Shown piece after piece: positions 43,960 through 57,114 of a DNA stretch of 64,000 nucleotides. The DNA comes from Eutreptiella sp. 'Long Island Sound 2002' (lineage: Eukaryota > Euglenozoa > Euglenophyceae > Eutreptiales > Eutreptiaceae): assembly GCA_964036045.1 (NCBI GenBank), contig OZ038384.1:23241000-23304999 (forward strand). The letters are read 5' to 3'. The notes beneath the pieces were generated by a model. That model made no database searches, was not told the origin of the DNA, and worked only from the letters and a program-made list of their open reading frames with translations. The translations under genes were made by a program, and so were the position numbers. The number at the start of each line of letters is the position of its first letter. The first letter of the stretch is position 1.

Positions 43960-45480
43960 GGGGCGCCCCCTATTCCCGGGGGTGGTGGGAACTACCGTTT
44001 GGGCTCATGGGTGGCACTACTTTCCCATACCCGGGCACTTTGGTCCGGGGGGGACTAGCTCCGGGGGCGGTCGAAGCGCCCTTCTGGGCCCGCGGGGAGG
44101 CCGCACCTCCCAGGCCTGGGGGGGGGGGACGGGGGCCGTGCCCAGGGGGTGGTCGGGGCATCTCTCATGGCCCATGGGGAGGCATTATCTGCCAAGAATC
44201 GGGCGCCCCGGCCCGGGGGGAACGGGAAGTCCAACCCAGGGGGCGGCCGGAGCACAGTCCCGAACCCACGGGGAGGCATCATTTTTCAGAAAACCGGGCA
44301 CACCGGCCGGGGGGGGACGGGGAGTCCAGCCCAGGGGGTGGTCGGAGTATCCTTCTGGGCCTACGGGGAGGTATCATCTTCCAAAAACCGGGCACACCGG
44401 CCTGGGGGGGACGGGGAGTCCAGCCCAAGGGGTGGTCGGAGTACCCTTCCGGGCCTGCGGGGAGGCATCATCCTCCAAGAACCGGGCACACCGGCCTAGG
44501 GGGGACGGGGAGTCGAGCCCAGGGGGTGGTCGGGGCATCTTTCCAAGCCTGCGGGGGGTAATCACCTTTCATGAACCGGGCACACTGGCCTGGGGGTACA
44601 GGGAGCCCGGCCCAGGGGGTGGTCGGAGGATCCTTGGGGGCCTACGGGGAGGCATCACCTTCAAGAGCCGGGCGCACCGGCCTGGGGGGGACGGGGGTCC
44701 AGCCCAGGAGGTGGTCCGGGTATCCTTCAAGGCCTTCGGGGAGCCATCACCCTCCAAGAACCGGGCGCACCGGCCTTGGGGGGACGGGGGTCCAGCCCAG
44801 GGGGTGGTCGGAGTACCCTTCTGGGCCTGCGGGGGGGCATCATCCTCCAAGAACCGGGCACACCGGCCTGGGGGGGACGGGGAGTCCAGTCTAAGGGGTG
44901 GTCGGGGCATCTTTCCAAGCCTGCAGGGGGTAATCACCTTTAATGAACCGGGCACACTGGCCTGGGAGGACGGGGAGCCCAGCCCAGGGGGTGGTCGGAG
45001 GATCCTTGGGGGCCTACGGGGAGGCATCACCTTCCAAGAGCCGGGCGCACCGGCCTGGGGGGGACGGGGGTCCAGCCCAGGAGGTGGTCGGGGTATCCTT
45101 CAAGGCCTACGGGGAGCCATCACCTTCCAAGAACCGGACGCACCGGCCTTGGGGGGACGGGGGTGCAGCCCAGGGGGTGGTCGGAGTACCCTGCAGGGCC
45201 CATGGGAAGGCACCATCTTCTGAGAACCGGGCACACCGGCCTGGGGGAGACAGGGAGTCCAGCCCAGGGGGTGGTCGGAGCCTCCCTCATGGGCCACGGG
45301 GAGGCGTCGTCTCTCATGAACCGGGCACACCGGCCCGGGGGGGACGGGGAGTCCAGCCCAGGGGGTGGTCGGAGCATCCTTCAGGGGTGGGCGGTGTGCC
45401 GTGCGGGGCCGCTGGGGAGGCAGCCGTCTCGTTGGTGTCGGCCCACCAGCCTTGGGGGGGCGGGGAGCCCCGCTCGGGGG
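43960..45480. repeat. ~94-bp tandem array, about 16 units, with a 4-unit higher-order repeat
   Basis: The marker GGGGGTGGTCGG recurs at about 44,145, 44,335, 44,430, 44,523, 44,617, 44,800, 44,987, 45,173, 45,269 and 45,362, with variants between. Units also share CCGGGCACACCGGCCTGG and GGGGAGGCATCA. Units starting at 44,523, 44,617, 44,706 and 44,800 match, in order, those at 44,895, 44,987, 45,079 and 45,173, a ~372-bp higher-order duplication. Frames stay open through the array on both strands, but these are by-products of the repeat. Confidence 0.9.
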
Positions 45481-47410
45481 CGGGCAGTAACAGGGGGGCG
45501 CCATCAGGGGGGGCATATCCAGCGGTGCGCGCGCGCCAGTTGGGGGGTCCCTGGACCGCTCCCTGTCGGTGGCCGCTGCTGTGTACCCTGAGGGCTACCC
45601 GGTCCCGTGGCGGCGTCGGGCCGCCCCACCAGCAGGGCCCAAGGCTAGGTTTTCCGGCCGAAAGGCCGTACTAACGCCCCGCCTCAGCGAGTCCTGTGAT
45701 AGGGTGGCCCCCCACCCCTAGTCCTACTAAGCTATGCAGCAAGCAGGCGTGGTAGGCAGGCAGTACCGGAGGTCATAACTCCGGGGTAGCAGTATCAGGA
45801 ACTCAACGTGAGTCCTCTTAACCATAAACAACCCCAAATCCCGCCGGGGCTGAACTCCCGAACGTAACAGTATTTGGGGCCCCCGCGGGCCTTATTAGCC
45901 CGCGGAGTATACTGGGGCGTGACCACCAGCACTTAAAGGCTGGCCCGTCATACGCATTGTTGGGCTCGCCTCAGCACGGCCGGTCGGGTCCAGCTCTGGG
46001 GGGTGCGCACGAAAACTGGCCGTGGGGGTGGCCATTTACCCGATTAAGCATTAGATTACGGCAGTACGGCCTACTTGTTAGGTTATTAAGTATTTTGCAA
46101 AAGTTCATCCCGCGGACAGGCCCCCTCCGGTGGTGCGCTCACCATTGGGGCTGCCTTTGGGGGGTTCGGGGCTTTTACCCGGTCCCCCGGCCCACCCTTG
46201 CTGTTGGCCGGGGGCGTACATTATACAAATATTGCAGTTCATCGTTTATACTAACATACTTTACTTGATACATACACATCACATAGGTCAAGAAGTCGAC
46301 AGAATCAGGAAAACAAGAAAAAAAATAGATAGAGACACGGTGGTGAGGCTTAGCAGCGCAAGGGCGGCATGGCCTCGAACCGCTCCTCCAGCGGGGCCAT
46401 GCCGCCCATTCCGGGGGGTTGCGGGGTCCCCTCCCCTTTCTGCTTCTTTGCGCCAGCCGCTCCTTGGCAGCGAGCCTTGAAAGCCTTTCAGGCGCGTGCC
46501 GTGTTCAGGGCCTCCTAATGGCGCGGGGGGTCGTTGTCGAGGCCCCCTGCGCATGTCTGAGCCACAAACCTCAAGGGCGCTGTGGTGCCGCTCATCTCAC
46601 TCCGCCTACGAACAAAGAAAGAGAAACCCGAAGGGAAGGCGCTAACAGGCCCGAAGGCTCCTGCATGAGGCTTTCACCCCTACAGGCAGTCGCGCAAAAA
46701 ACAGGGAGGAAAACCAGGAACAATAAAAAAAGAACAAGAAAATTCCGGCCCCGGCGCAGGCCGTCCCATTGGGGCCCAAGTCTCTCACGCCTCTCTCACC
46801 CACTCACACACTCGCCATACCCGTCCCGGTCCCGCCGTATCGCTGAAGCCCCTGTTCGGGGGCTCCCACTTTCTCGCTTGTCACGCGACCGGCCGCCGAT
46901 GCGGGGCCCTGGAGGCGCGCCGCACGGGCGTTGCCAGCCTGTGAAAGGGGGCATTGGGCAGGATTAGTGAGGGGTTATGGGGCAAGGGGAGGCGGCGGGG
47001 GGCGCAACAGCACTTGTGCAGGGGGCAGGCGCGTGTCTGGGTTACAGTGGGGCCCTCCTGTGGGGTGGGAGCCATCCGGGGTGCACACGGGCGGTGGCAG
47101 GCGGTAGTGGGGCGCTCAGTGTGGAGGAAGGTGCACTTCAGGGCTCTGTAGAGGGCCCTGTGTGTGGGGAGGGGCGCACTGGAGGAGAGGAGGGGGAGGC
47201 TAGGTCAACCGTCCTCTCTTGGGGTCACGGACCGTTCCCTGGGCCAATGCGGCCGGTACTAGGGGCCGCGGGGTCCCTGGGGATGGCGCTTGGCACTTGG
47301 ACATGCGCGCATCCGACATTGTTGGTACACTGCCTATTGGCAGTGCCCGGGCCCTGTCGTCCGGGGCTTTGCAGCCGGCACCCAGCCCGTGGGTAGAGCT
47401 GAGGAGTACT
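45481..47410. other. GC-rich spacer, no gene recognised
   Basis: It contains one strong hairpin (CCCGCGGGC, loop TTATTA-type, GCCCGCGG at about 45,882-45,905) and an A-rich patch at 46,310-46,330. Several open frames exist but lack motif support. It might include 5' sequence of the retrotransposon, but nothing shows this. Confidence 0.35.
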
Positions 47411-47489
47411 CAGGGTGTGGTGTGGCGTGGTGTGGTGTGGTGTCGTGTGGTGTGGTGTGGTGTCGTGTGGTGTGGTGTGGTGTGGTGTG
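47411..47489 (+). repeat. Pentanucleotide array (TGTGG)n with TGTCG variants
   Basis: About 15 units, ending directly at the retrotransposon-like tail at 47,490. Confidence 0.9.
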
Positions 47490-47702
47490 CCGAAGGCGCT
47501 GTTACCAGAAGGCAATGGCCGGGATGTCTACCCACGGGTACAGGTAAACGGGCGGCGCTGTGTGTGTGGCGTGCGCGCTGTGTGTAAGTGTGTTGTTGCA
47601 CAGCCGGACCAGTGCACTCCCGCACTTGGCCGGCCCTGCTCTGCCGACGCCCGTGCGCATGCACACAGGGTCTCATTGGTCCACTGCACCTTGCGTGCAT
47701 CT
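47490..47702 (-). mobile_element. Short unit sharing the LINE 3' end, copy 1
   Basis: The first ~105 bp (from CCGAAGGCGCTGTTACCAGA to GTGTGT) match the 3' end of the LINE at 34,628-34,735; homology stops there. The remaining ~110 bp (CCGGACCAGTGCACTC, CACACAGGGTCTC) recur in the units at 57,278 and 60,489 but not in the LINE. It is flanked by a pentamer array on one side and by the 47-bp satellite on the other. Confidence 0.7.
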
Positions 47703-50700
47703 CCTGCAATGCACTGCCTCACTGCCTGGGGGCAGTGGGCAGTGGCACTCCTGCAATGCACTGCCCCTGTGCCCTCGGGGCAGTGGGCAGTGAAACCCCT
47801 GCAATGCACTGCCCCACTGCCTGGGGGCAGCGGGCAGTGGAACTTCTGCCATACACTGCCTCACTGCCTGGGGGCAGTGGGCAGTGGAACCCCCGCAATG
47901 CACTGCCACACTGCCCTGGGGGCAGTGGGCAGTGGACCTCCTGCAATGCACGGCCTCAATGCCTGGGGGCAGTGGGCAGTGCAACTCCTGCAATACACTG
48001 CCGCACTGCTTGGGGGCAGTGGACAATGCAACTCCCGCAGTGCACTGCTTCACTACCCTCAGGCAATAGGCAGTGCAACTCCTGCAATGCACTGCCTCAC
48101 TGCCTGGGGGCAGTGGGCAGTGGAAACCCTGCAATAGAGTGCCTCACTGCCCGGGGGCAGTAGGTAGTGCAACTCCTGCAATGCACTGCCCCGCTGCATG
48201 GGGGCAGCGGGCACTGCAACTCCTGCAATGCACTGCCTCACTGCCCTGGGGCAGTAGGCAGTGCAACTCCTGCAATGCACTGCCTCACTGCCTAGGGGCA
48301 GTGGACAGTACTACTCCTGCAATGCACTGCCCCGCTGCCTGGGGGCAGCGGGCAGTGCAACTCCTGCAATGCACTGCCTCACTGTCCTGGGGCAGTAGGC
48401 AATGCAACTCCTGCAATGCACTGCCTCACTGCCTGGGGGCAGTGGACATTGCTACTCCTGCAATGCACTGCCTCACTGCCCTGGGGCTGTAGGCAGTGCA
48501 ACTCCTGCAATGCACTGCCCCACTGCCTGGGGGCAGTGGGCAGTGCAACTCCTGCAATGCACCGCCTCACTTCCTGGGGGCAGTGGGCAGTGGAACTCCT
48601 GCAATGCACTGCCCCTGTGCCCTCGGGCCAGTGGGCAGTGGAACTCCTGCGATGCACTGCCTCACTGCCCTGGGGGCAGCGGGCAGTGGAACTTCTGCCA
48701 TACACTGCCTCACTGCCCGGGGGCAGTGGGCAGCGGAACCCTTGCAATACACTGCCGCACTGCCTGGGGGCAGTGGGCAGTCGAACCCCCGCAAGGCACT
48801 GCCTCACTGCCCTGGGGGCAGTAGGTAGTGCAACTCCTGCAATGCACTGCCTCACTGCCTGGGGGCAGTAGGTAGTGCAACTCCTGCAATGCACTACCTC
48901 ACTGCCTGGGGGCAGTGGACAGTGCTACTCCTGCAATGCACTGCCCCGCTGCCTGGGGGCAGCGGGCAGTGCAACTCCTGCAATGCACTGCCTCACTGCC
49001 CTGGGGCAGTAGGCAATGCAACTCCTGCAATGCACTGCCTCACTGCCTGGGGGCAGTGGACAGTGCTACTCCCGCAATGCACTGCCTCACTGCCCTGGGG
49101 CTGTAGGCAGTGCAACTCCTGCAATGCACTGCCCCACTGCCTGGGGGCAGTGGGCAGTGCAACTCCTGCAATGCACCGCCTCACTGCCTGGGGGCAGTGG
49201 ACAGTGCAGCTCCTGCAATGCACTGTCTCACTGCCCTGGGGGCAGTGGGTAGTGCAACTCCTGCAATGCACCGCCTCACTGTGCGGGGGCAATGGAAAGT
49301 GCAACTCCTGCAATGCAGTGCCTCACTGCCCTGGGGGCAGTGGGCAGTGGAACCCCTGCAATGCACTGCCTCACTGCTTGGGGGCAGTGGGCAGTGCAAC
49401 TCCTGCAATGCACTGCCTCACTGCCTGGGGGCAATGGGCAGTGCGACTCCTGCAATGCACTGCCTCACTGCCCTGGGGGCAGTGGGCAGTGGAACTCCTG
49501 CAATGCACTGCCCCTGTGCCCTCGGGTCAGTGGGCAGTGGAACTCCTGCAATGCACTGCCTCACTGCCCGGGGGCAGTGGGCAGCGGAAGCCCTGCAATA
49601 CACTGCCGCACTGCCTGGGGGCAGTGGGCAGTCGAACCCCCACAAGGCACTGCCTCACTGCCCTGGGGACAGTGGGCAATGGACCTCGTGCAATGCACGG
49701 CCTCACTGCCTGGGGGCAGTGGGCAGTGTAACTCCTGCAATACACTGCCGCACTGCCTGGGGGCAGTGGGCAGTGCAACTGCTGCAATGCACTGCCTCAC
49801 TGCCCTGGGGGCAGTGGGCAGTGCAACTCCCGCAATGCAGTGCTTCACTGCCCTCAGGCAGTAGGCAGTGCAACTCCTGCAATGCACTGCCTCACTGCCT
49901 GGGGGCGGTGGGCAGTGGAAACCCAGCAATGCACTGCCTCACTGCCTGGGGGCAGTAGGCAGTGCAACTCCTGCAATGCACTGCCTCACTGCCTGGGGGT
50001 AGTAGGTAGTGCTACTCCTGCAATGCACTGCCCCGCTGCCTGGGGGCAGCAGGCAGTGCAACTCCTACAATGCACCGCCTCACTGCCCTGGGGCAGTGGG
50101 CAGTGCAACTCATGCAATGCACTGCTTCACTGCCCTCGGGCAGTAGGCAGTGCAACTCCTGCAATGCACTGCCTCACTGCCTGGGGGCAGTGGGCAGTGC
50201 AGCTCCTGCAATGCACTGCCTCACTCCCTGGGGGCAGTAGGTAGTGCAACTCCTGCAATGCACTACCTCACTGCCTGGGGGCAGTGGACAGTGCTACTCC
50301 TGCAATGCACTGCCCCGCTGACGGGGGGCTGCGGGCAGTGCAACTCCTGCAATGCACTGCCTCAGTGCCTGGGGGCAGTAGGCAATGCAACTCGTGCAAT
50401 GCACTGCCTCACTGCCTGGGGGCAGTGGATAGTGCTACTCCTGCAATGCACTGCCTCACTGCCCTGGGGCAGCAGGCAGTGCAACTCCTGCAATGCACTG
50501 CCCCACTGCCTGGGGGCAGTGGGCAGTGCAACCCCTGCAATGCACTGCCCCAATGCCTGGGGGCAGTGGGCAGTGCAACTCCTGCAATGCACTGCCTCAC
50601 TGCCTGGGGGCAGTGGACAGTGCAGCTCCTGCAATGCACTGCCTCACTGCCCTGGGGGCAGTGGGCAGTGCAACTCCTGCAATGCACCACCTCACTGCCT

Positions 50701-52691
50701 GGGGGCAATGGACGCTGCAACTCCTGCAATGCACTGCCTCACTGCCTGGGGGCAGTGGGTAGTGCAACTCCCGCTATGCACTGCCTCACTGCCCTGGGGC
50801 AGTAGGCAGTGCAACTCCTGCAATGCACTGCCCCACTGCCTGGGGGCAGTGGGCAGTGAAACTCCTGCAATGCACTGCCTCACTGCCCTGGGGCAGTAGG
50901 CAGTGGAACTCCTGCAATGCACTGCCTCACTGCCTGGGGGCAGTGAATAGTGCTACTCCTGCAATGCACTGCCTCACTGCCCCAGTGCAGCACGCAGTGC
51001 TACTCCTGCAATGCCCTGCCTCACTGCCCGGGAGCAGTGGGCAGTGCAACTCCTGCAATGCACTGCCCCACTGCCTGGGGGCAGTGGGCAGTGCAACTCC
51101 TGCAATGCACTGCCTCACTGCCTGGGGGCACTGGACAGTGCAATTCCTACAATGCACTGCCTCACTGCCCTGGGGGCACTTGGCAGTGGAACCCCTGCAA
51201 TGCACTGCCTCAGTGCCCTGGGGGCAGTGGGCAGTGCAACTCCTGCAATGCACTGCCCCTCTGCCCTGGGGGCAGTGGGCAGTGCAACTCCTGCAATGCA
51301 CTGCCTCACTACCTGGGGGCAGTGGAGAGTGCTACTCCTGCAATGCACTGCCCCACTACCTGGGGGCAGTGGGCAGTGCAACTCCTGCAATGCACTGCCT
51401 CACTGCCCTGGGGCAGTAGGCAGTGCAACTCCTGCGATGCACTGCCTCACTGCCTGGGGGCAGTACGCAGTGCTACTCCTGCAATGCACTGCTTCACTGC
51501 CCTGGGGCAGCGGGCAGTGCAACTCCTGCAATGCACTGCCTCACTGCCTAGGGGCAGTAGGCAGTGCAACTCCTGCAATGCACTGCCTCACTGCCTGGGG
51601 GCAGTGGACAGTGCTACTCCTGCAATGCACTGCTTCACTGCCCAGGGGCAGCGGGCAGTGCAACTCGTGCAATGCACTGCCTCACTGCCCTGGGGCAGTA
51701 GGCAGTGCAACTCCTGCAATGCACCGCCTCACTGCCTGGGGGCGGTGGGCGGTGCAACTCGTGCAATGCACTGCCTCACTGCCTAGGGGCAGTGGACAGT
51801 GCAACTCCTGCAATGCACTGCCTCACTGCCCTGGGGCAGTACGCAGTGCAACTCCTGCAATACACTGCCTCACTGCCTGGGGGCAGTGGGCACTGCAACT
51901 CCTGCAATGCACTGCCCCACTGCCTGGGGGCAGTGGGCAGTGCAACTCCTGCAATGCATTGCCCCACTGCCTGGGGGCAGTGGGCAGTGCAGCTCCTGCA
52001 ATGCACTGCCTCACTGCCCGGGGGCAGTAGGCAGTGCAACTCCTGCAATGCAATGCCTCACTCCCTGGGGGCAGTGGGCAGTGCAACTCCTGCAATGCAC
52101 TACCTCAGTGCCTAGGGGCAGTGGACAGTGCAACTCCTGCAATGCACTGCCTCACTGCCCTGGGGCAGTACGCAGTGCAACTCCTGCAATGCGCTGCCTC
52201 ACTGCCTGGGGGCAGTGGGCACTGCAACTCCTGCAATGCACTGCCCCACTGCCTGGGGGCAGTGGGCAGTGCAACTCCTGCAATGCACTACCTCACTGCC
52301 TGGGGGCAGTGGACAGTGCAACTCCTGCAATGCACTGCCTCACTGCCTGGGCGCAGTAGGCAGTGCAACTCCCGCAATGCACCGCCTCACTGCCTGCGGG
52401 CAGTGGACAGTGCAACTCCTGCAATGCACTGCCTCACTGCCTGGGGGCAGTGGACGGTGCAACTCCTGCAATGCACTGCCTCACTGCCCTGGGGGCAGTG
52501 GGTAGTGGAACCCCTGCAATGCACTGCCTCACTGCCCTGGGGGCAGTGGGCAGTGCAACTCTTGCAATGCACTGCCTCACTGCCTTGGGGGCAGTGGACA
52601 GTGCAACCCCTGCAATGCACTGCCTCACTGCCCTGGGGGCAGTGGGCAGTGCAACTCCTGCAATGCACTGCCTCACTGCCCTGGGGCAGTG
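47703..52691 (+). repeat. 47-bp hairpin minisatellite, block 1 (about 106 units)
   Basis: Each 46-48-bp unit consists of arm GGCAGTGGGCAGTGC, loop AACTCCTGCAAT, arm GCACTGCCTCACTGCC and spacer TGGG. The two arms are complementary with one bulge, and each arm is also complementary to the arm of the next unit across the spacer. Variants include CAGTGGACAGTG and CAGTAGGCAGTG. All six frames lack stops over long distances because the unit contains few stop triplets and 47 is not a multiple of 3. Confidence 0.95.
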
Positions 52692-54258
52692 GGAGGAGGA
52701 GGAGGAGGAGGAGCGCCTGCCGCGGTCCCACGTACGGTGAGCCTTGGCGTCGTCCCCCGGGGGCCCCACGCAGGCACAGCCGAGGGAGTCCTCCGTCTTA
52801 CCTCCGCTAGAGTAAGACGAATCTCGTCGCACACCTGAGAACGCCCCTCCCAGCAGGCCGTCTGGGTCAACGCGCCGGTGTACGACAACGCTACGGTCCG
52901 ATCTGCTCTCCGGTCCCGGCCACCGACCGCTCCGAACTGTCCTGGGTCCACCCGAGGTAGCGTCCCAGGATCAACGGGCACGGAAGGTGTGGGTCTCCCG
53001 GGGCATCACCCCCGACTTGAAAACGTCGCCGGGCTAAATAGAACGCGGCCCAGCACGACTACGCGCACTGCCGGCGGGCTGAGTACCGCCGGTGTCGCGA
53101 GTACGGTCACGCTACACGATCACGCGCACCGCCGGTGGCCTGGGTACCCCCGGGTTCTGTGAGTGCGGGACGTGCGTCACTGCCATAGCACCACGGTGGT
53201 GCACCGCCGTGGAGGTCACCGACGACGCCCGGCCGCAAAGGCCGAGCCCAAACGACGAGCCCTACGATACGTGCACCGAGACGGCACGTGACCGAGAAAG
53301 TGGCACCACGATGGTGCCCGAGCGAGACGGCGACGTTCGCCGATGGCACGTGAGGCGGTGAGTACCGCCGATGACTCGTCACCTCTGTCGGGGTGTCATG
53401 GAGGGTGGCGGAGCGCCAGGTGCAGACCCCGCCATGGTGCCTCGAGTATTGGCCTGGAGGACACACCATGGCCAGGCTGGCGCACGAAGACCGTTTGGGC
53501 AGCGCCACGGTGGCGCTCTGCCCTGAAGGTTGCGCCACGACGGCGCACGTGTACGTTGACTGCACCACAGTGGTGCCACGTCACTGAACTGGCGCCACGT
53601 CGGCGCAGGGCTGTCTAGGCAGCGCCGCGGTGGTGTTCTGCCCTGAGGATTGCGCCACAATGGCGCACATGTACGTTGGCGGCACCACGATGGCGCTCTG
53701 CCACTGAACTGGCGCCACGGAGGCATAGGGCTGTCTGGGCAGTGCCACGACGGCGCCGTGCCCCGAACACTGTGCCACGGCGGCACACGTGCACGTTGGC
53801 TGCACCACGGTGGTGTGATGCCACTGAAGTGGCGCCACGTTGTCGCTGGATTGTTTGGGCGGCGCCGTGGCGGCGCTCTGCCGAGAAGGCCGCGCCACGA
53901 CGGCGTTCTGCCCTGAAGGCCGCGCCACGACGGCGCACGGGTACGTACGCGGCACCACGATGGTGCCCTGCCACTGAGCCCGCGCCATGTCGGCGCAGAG
54001 CTGTCGGGGCAGGCGCCACGTTGGCGTCTGGCGGTCGGGGGGAGGCCACGTATGTGCATCTGTCCCCCACGGGCCTGCATGTCTGGCCCAGGGAGGGGTC
54101 CTGGACGGTTGGCGGGCGGGGTGGGCCCGGCCTGACACAGGGAAGACGCACGAGAAATCGAGACGTATCACGACTAGCTTCGAGCGTGGCAGTGCGTGTG
54201 GGCAATCCGTCCCACAGCTACCATCCTGAGGGTTTTTAGACTGGTGCCAGGTCACCAG
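52692..54258. mobile_element. 1.57-kb repeated module, copy B
   Basis: Near-identical to 32,834-34,369 and with the same two ends (GGAGGAGG start, CTGGTGCCAGGTCACCAG end). It differs by scattered substitutions and one extra ~30-bp palindromic unit near 53,630-53,670. It is embedded inside the 47-bp satellite on both sides, unlike copy A. Confidence 0.85.
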
Positions 54259-56397
54259 GCAGTGGGCAGTGCAACTCCTGCAATGCACTGCCTCACTGCT
54301 TGGGGGCAGTGGGCAGTGCAACTCCTGCAACGCACTGCCTCACTGCTTGGGGGCAGTGGACAGTGCTACTCCTGCAACGCACTGCCTCACTGCCTGGGGG
54401 CATTGGGCAGTGGAACTCCTGCAATGCACTGCCTCACTGCCCTAGGGCAGTGGGCAGTGCAACTCCTGCAATGCACTGCTTCACTGCCCAGGGGCAGTGG
54501 GCAGTGCAACTCCTGCAATGCACTGCGTCACTGCCCTGGGGCAGTAGGCAGTGCAACTCTTGCGATGCACTGCCTCAGTGCCTGGGGGCAGTGGACAGTG
54601 CTACTCCTGCAATGCATTGCCCCACTGCCTGGGGGCAGCGGGCAGTGCAACTCCTGCAATGCACTGCCTCACTGCCTGGGGGCGGTGGGCAGTGCAACTC
54701 CTGCAATGCAGTGCCCCACTGCCTAGGGGCAGTGGACATTGCAACTCCTGCAATGCACTGCCTCACTGCCCTGGGGCAGTAGGCAGTGCAACTCCTGCAA
54801 TGCACCGCCTCACTGCCTGGGGGCGGTGGGCGGTGCAACTCGTGCAATGCACTGCCTCACTGCCTAGGGGCAGTGGACAGTGCAACTCCTGCAATGCACT
54901 GCCTCACTGCCCTGGGGCAGTACGCAGTGCAACTCCTGCAATGCACTGCCCCACTGCCTGGCGGCAGTGGGCAGTGCAACTCCTGCAATGCACTGCCTCA
55001 CTGCCTGGGGGCAGTGGGCAGTGCAGCTCCTGCAATGCCCTGCCTCACTCCCTGGGGGCAGTGGGCAGTAAAACTCTTGCATTGCACTGCCCCACTGCCT
55101 GGGGGCAGTGGGCAGTGCAACTCCTGCAATCCACTACCTCAGTGCCTAGGGGCAGTGGACAGTGCAACTCCTGCAATGCACTGCCTCACTGCCCTGGGGC
55201 AGTACGCAGTGCAACTCCTGCAATGCACTGCCTCACTGCCCTGGGGCAGTAGGCAGTGCAACTGCTGCAATGCACTGCCTCACTGCCTGGGGGCAGTGGG
55301 CACTGCAACTCCTGCAATGCACTGCCTCACTGCCTGGGGGCAGTGGACAGTGCAACTCCTGCAATGCACTGCCTCACTGCCTGGGGGCAGTGGACAGTGC
55401 AACTCCTGCAATGCACTGCCTCACTGCCTGGGCGCAGTAGGCAGTGCAACTCCTGCAATGCACCGCCTCACTGCCTGCGGGCAGTGGACAGTGCAACTCC
55501 TGCGATGCACTGCCTCACTGCCTGGGGGCAGTGGACAGTGCAACTCCTGTAATGCACTGCCTCACTGCCCTGGGGGTACTGGGCAGTGGAACCCCTGTAA
55601 TGCACTGCCTCACTGCCCTGGGGGCAGTGGGCAGTGCAACTCTTGCAATGCACTGCCTCACTGCCTTGGGGGCAGTGGACAGTGCAACCCCTGCAATGCA
55701 CTGCCTCACTGCCCTGGGGGCAGTGGGCAGTGCAACTCCTGCAATGCACTGCCTCACTGCCCTGGGGCAGTGGGCAGTGCAACTCCTGCAATGCACTGCC
55801 TCACTGCTTGGGGGCAGTGGGCAGTGCAACTCCTGCAATGCACTGCCTCACTGCCTAGGGGCAGTGGACAGTGCAACTCCTGCAATGCACTGCCCCACTG
55901 CCTGGGGGCAGTGGGCAGTGCAACTCCTGCAATGCACTGCCCCACTGCCTGGGGGCGGTGGGCAGTGCAACTCCTGCAATGCACTGCCTCACTGCCTAGG
56001 GGCAGTGGACAGTGCAACTCCTGCAATGCACTGCCCTGCCCTGGGGCAGTAGGCAGTGCAACTCCTGCAATGCACTGCATCACTGCCTTGGGGGCAGTGG
56101 ACAGTGCAAATCCTGCAATGCACTGCCCCGCTGCCTGGGGGCAGCGGGCACTGCAACTCCTGCAATGCACTACCTCACTGCCCTGGGGCAGTAGGCAGTG
56201 CATCTCCTGCAATGCACTGCCTCACTGCCTGGGAGCAGTGGGCAGTGCAACTCCTGCAATGCACTGCCCCACTGCCTGGGGGCAGTGGGCAGTGCAACTC
56301 CTGCAATGCACTGCCTCACTGCCTGGGGGCAGTGGGCAGTGGAACCCCTGCAATGCACTGCCTCACTGTCCTGGGGCAGTGGGCAGCGCAACTCCTG
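54259..56397 (+). repeat. 47-bp hairpin minisatellite, block 2 (about 45 units)
   Basis: Same unit as block 1, resuming immediately after module copy B and ending at a pentamer array. Confidence 0.95.
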
Positions 56398-56649
56398 GGT
56401 GTGGTGTGGTGTGGTGTGGTGTGGTGTGGTGTGGTGTGGTGTGGTGTGGTGTGGTGTGGTGTGGTGTGGTGTGGTGTGGTGTGGTGTGGTGTGGTGTGGT
56501 GTGGTGTGGTGTGGTGTGGTGTGGTGTGGTGTGGTGTGGTGTGGTGTGGTGTGGTGTGGTGTGGTGTGGTGTGGTGTGGTGTGGTGTGGTGTGGTGTGGT
56601 GTGGTGTGGTGTGGTGTGGTGTGGTGTGGTGTGGTGTGGTGTGGTGTGG
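56398..56649 (+). repeat. Pentanucleotide array (TGTGG)n, about 50 units
   Basis: Perfect or nearly perfect 5-bp repeat directly abutting the 47-bp satellite. Confidence 0.98.
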
Positions 56650-56780
56650 ACCAAGTCAGGCCGGCCGACGACGCCGCCACCCACCCCGGGCGCCCCCCGG
56701 GGTCAGCGGTGCAGCCTGTGAGGGGCAGACGCACCACTGCCTCACCAAGTGTGCCTCGAGTGCGCGCGTCGACTGTCTAA

Positions 56781-57114
56781 GGTGAGACCCACCAGTTCCC
56801 AGAAAGCCGGGGCCTGTCGGCGGGACTGGTGTTTCTGAGCGTCCGCTCGCCTGCCCGTGGTGGACCTTGCTTCGTCCGGGCGCCTCTCTTCTTCGCGCCA
56901 TGCATGGTGCTCTCGGCCCCCCCTCACTTGGGGCCCATTCCATCAAAGGTGAGACCCACCAGTTCCCAGAAAGCCGGGGCCTGTCGGCGGGACTGGTGTT
57001 TCTGAGCGTCCGCTCGCCTGCCCGTGGTGGACCTTGCTTGGTCCGGGCGCCTCTCTTCTTCGCGCCATGCATGGTGCTCTCGGCCCCCCCTCACCTGGGG
57101 CCCATTCCATCGGA
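56781..57114 (+). repeat. 167-bp tandem repeat, 2 copies
   Basis: Each copy starts AGGTGAGACCCACCAG and ends GGGGCCCATTCCATC. The preceding ~130 bp (56,650-56,780) are unique apart from the duplicate at 59,693. Confidence 0.95.

Noticed and set aside
43917-45674. Gly-rich 214-413-codon plus-strand frames
   Set aside because: They follow the 94-bp repeat. No start context or motif is seen, and the opposite strand is equally open.
47703-52691. Resemblance to a CRISPR array
   Set aside because: There are no unique spacers; every base of the unit repeats. The context is eukaryotic and no cas genes are present.
54786-56780. A 664-codon open frame (and dozens of others of 60-516 codons across 47.7-64 kb on both strands)
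   Set aside because: All are translations of the 47-bp satellite. A 47-bp unit repeats every 47 residues in any frame and lacks stops on both strands, so frame length carries no coding information.
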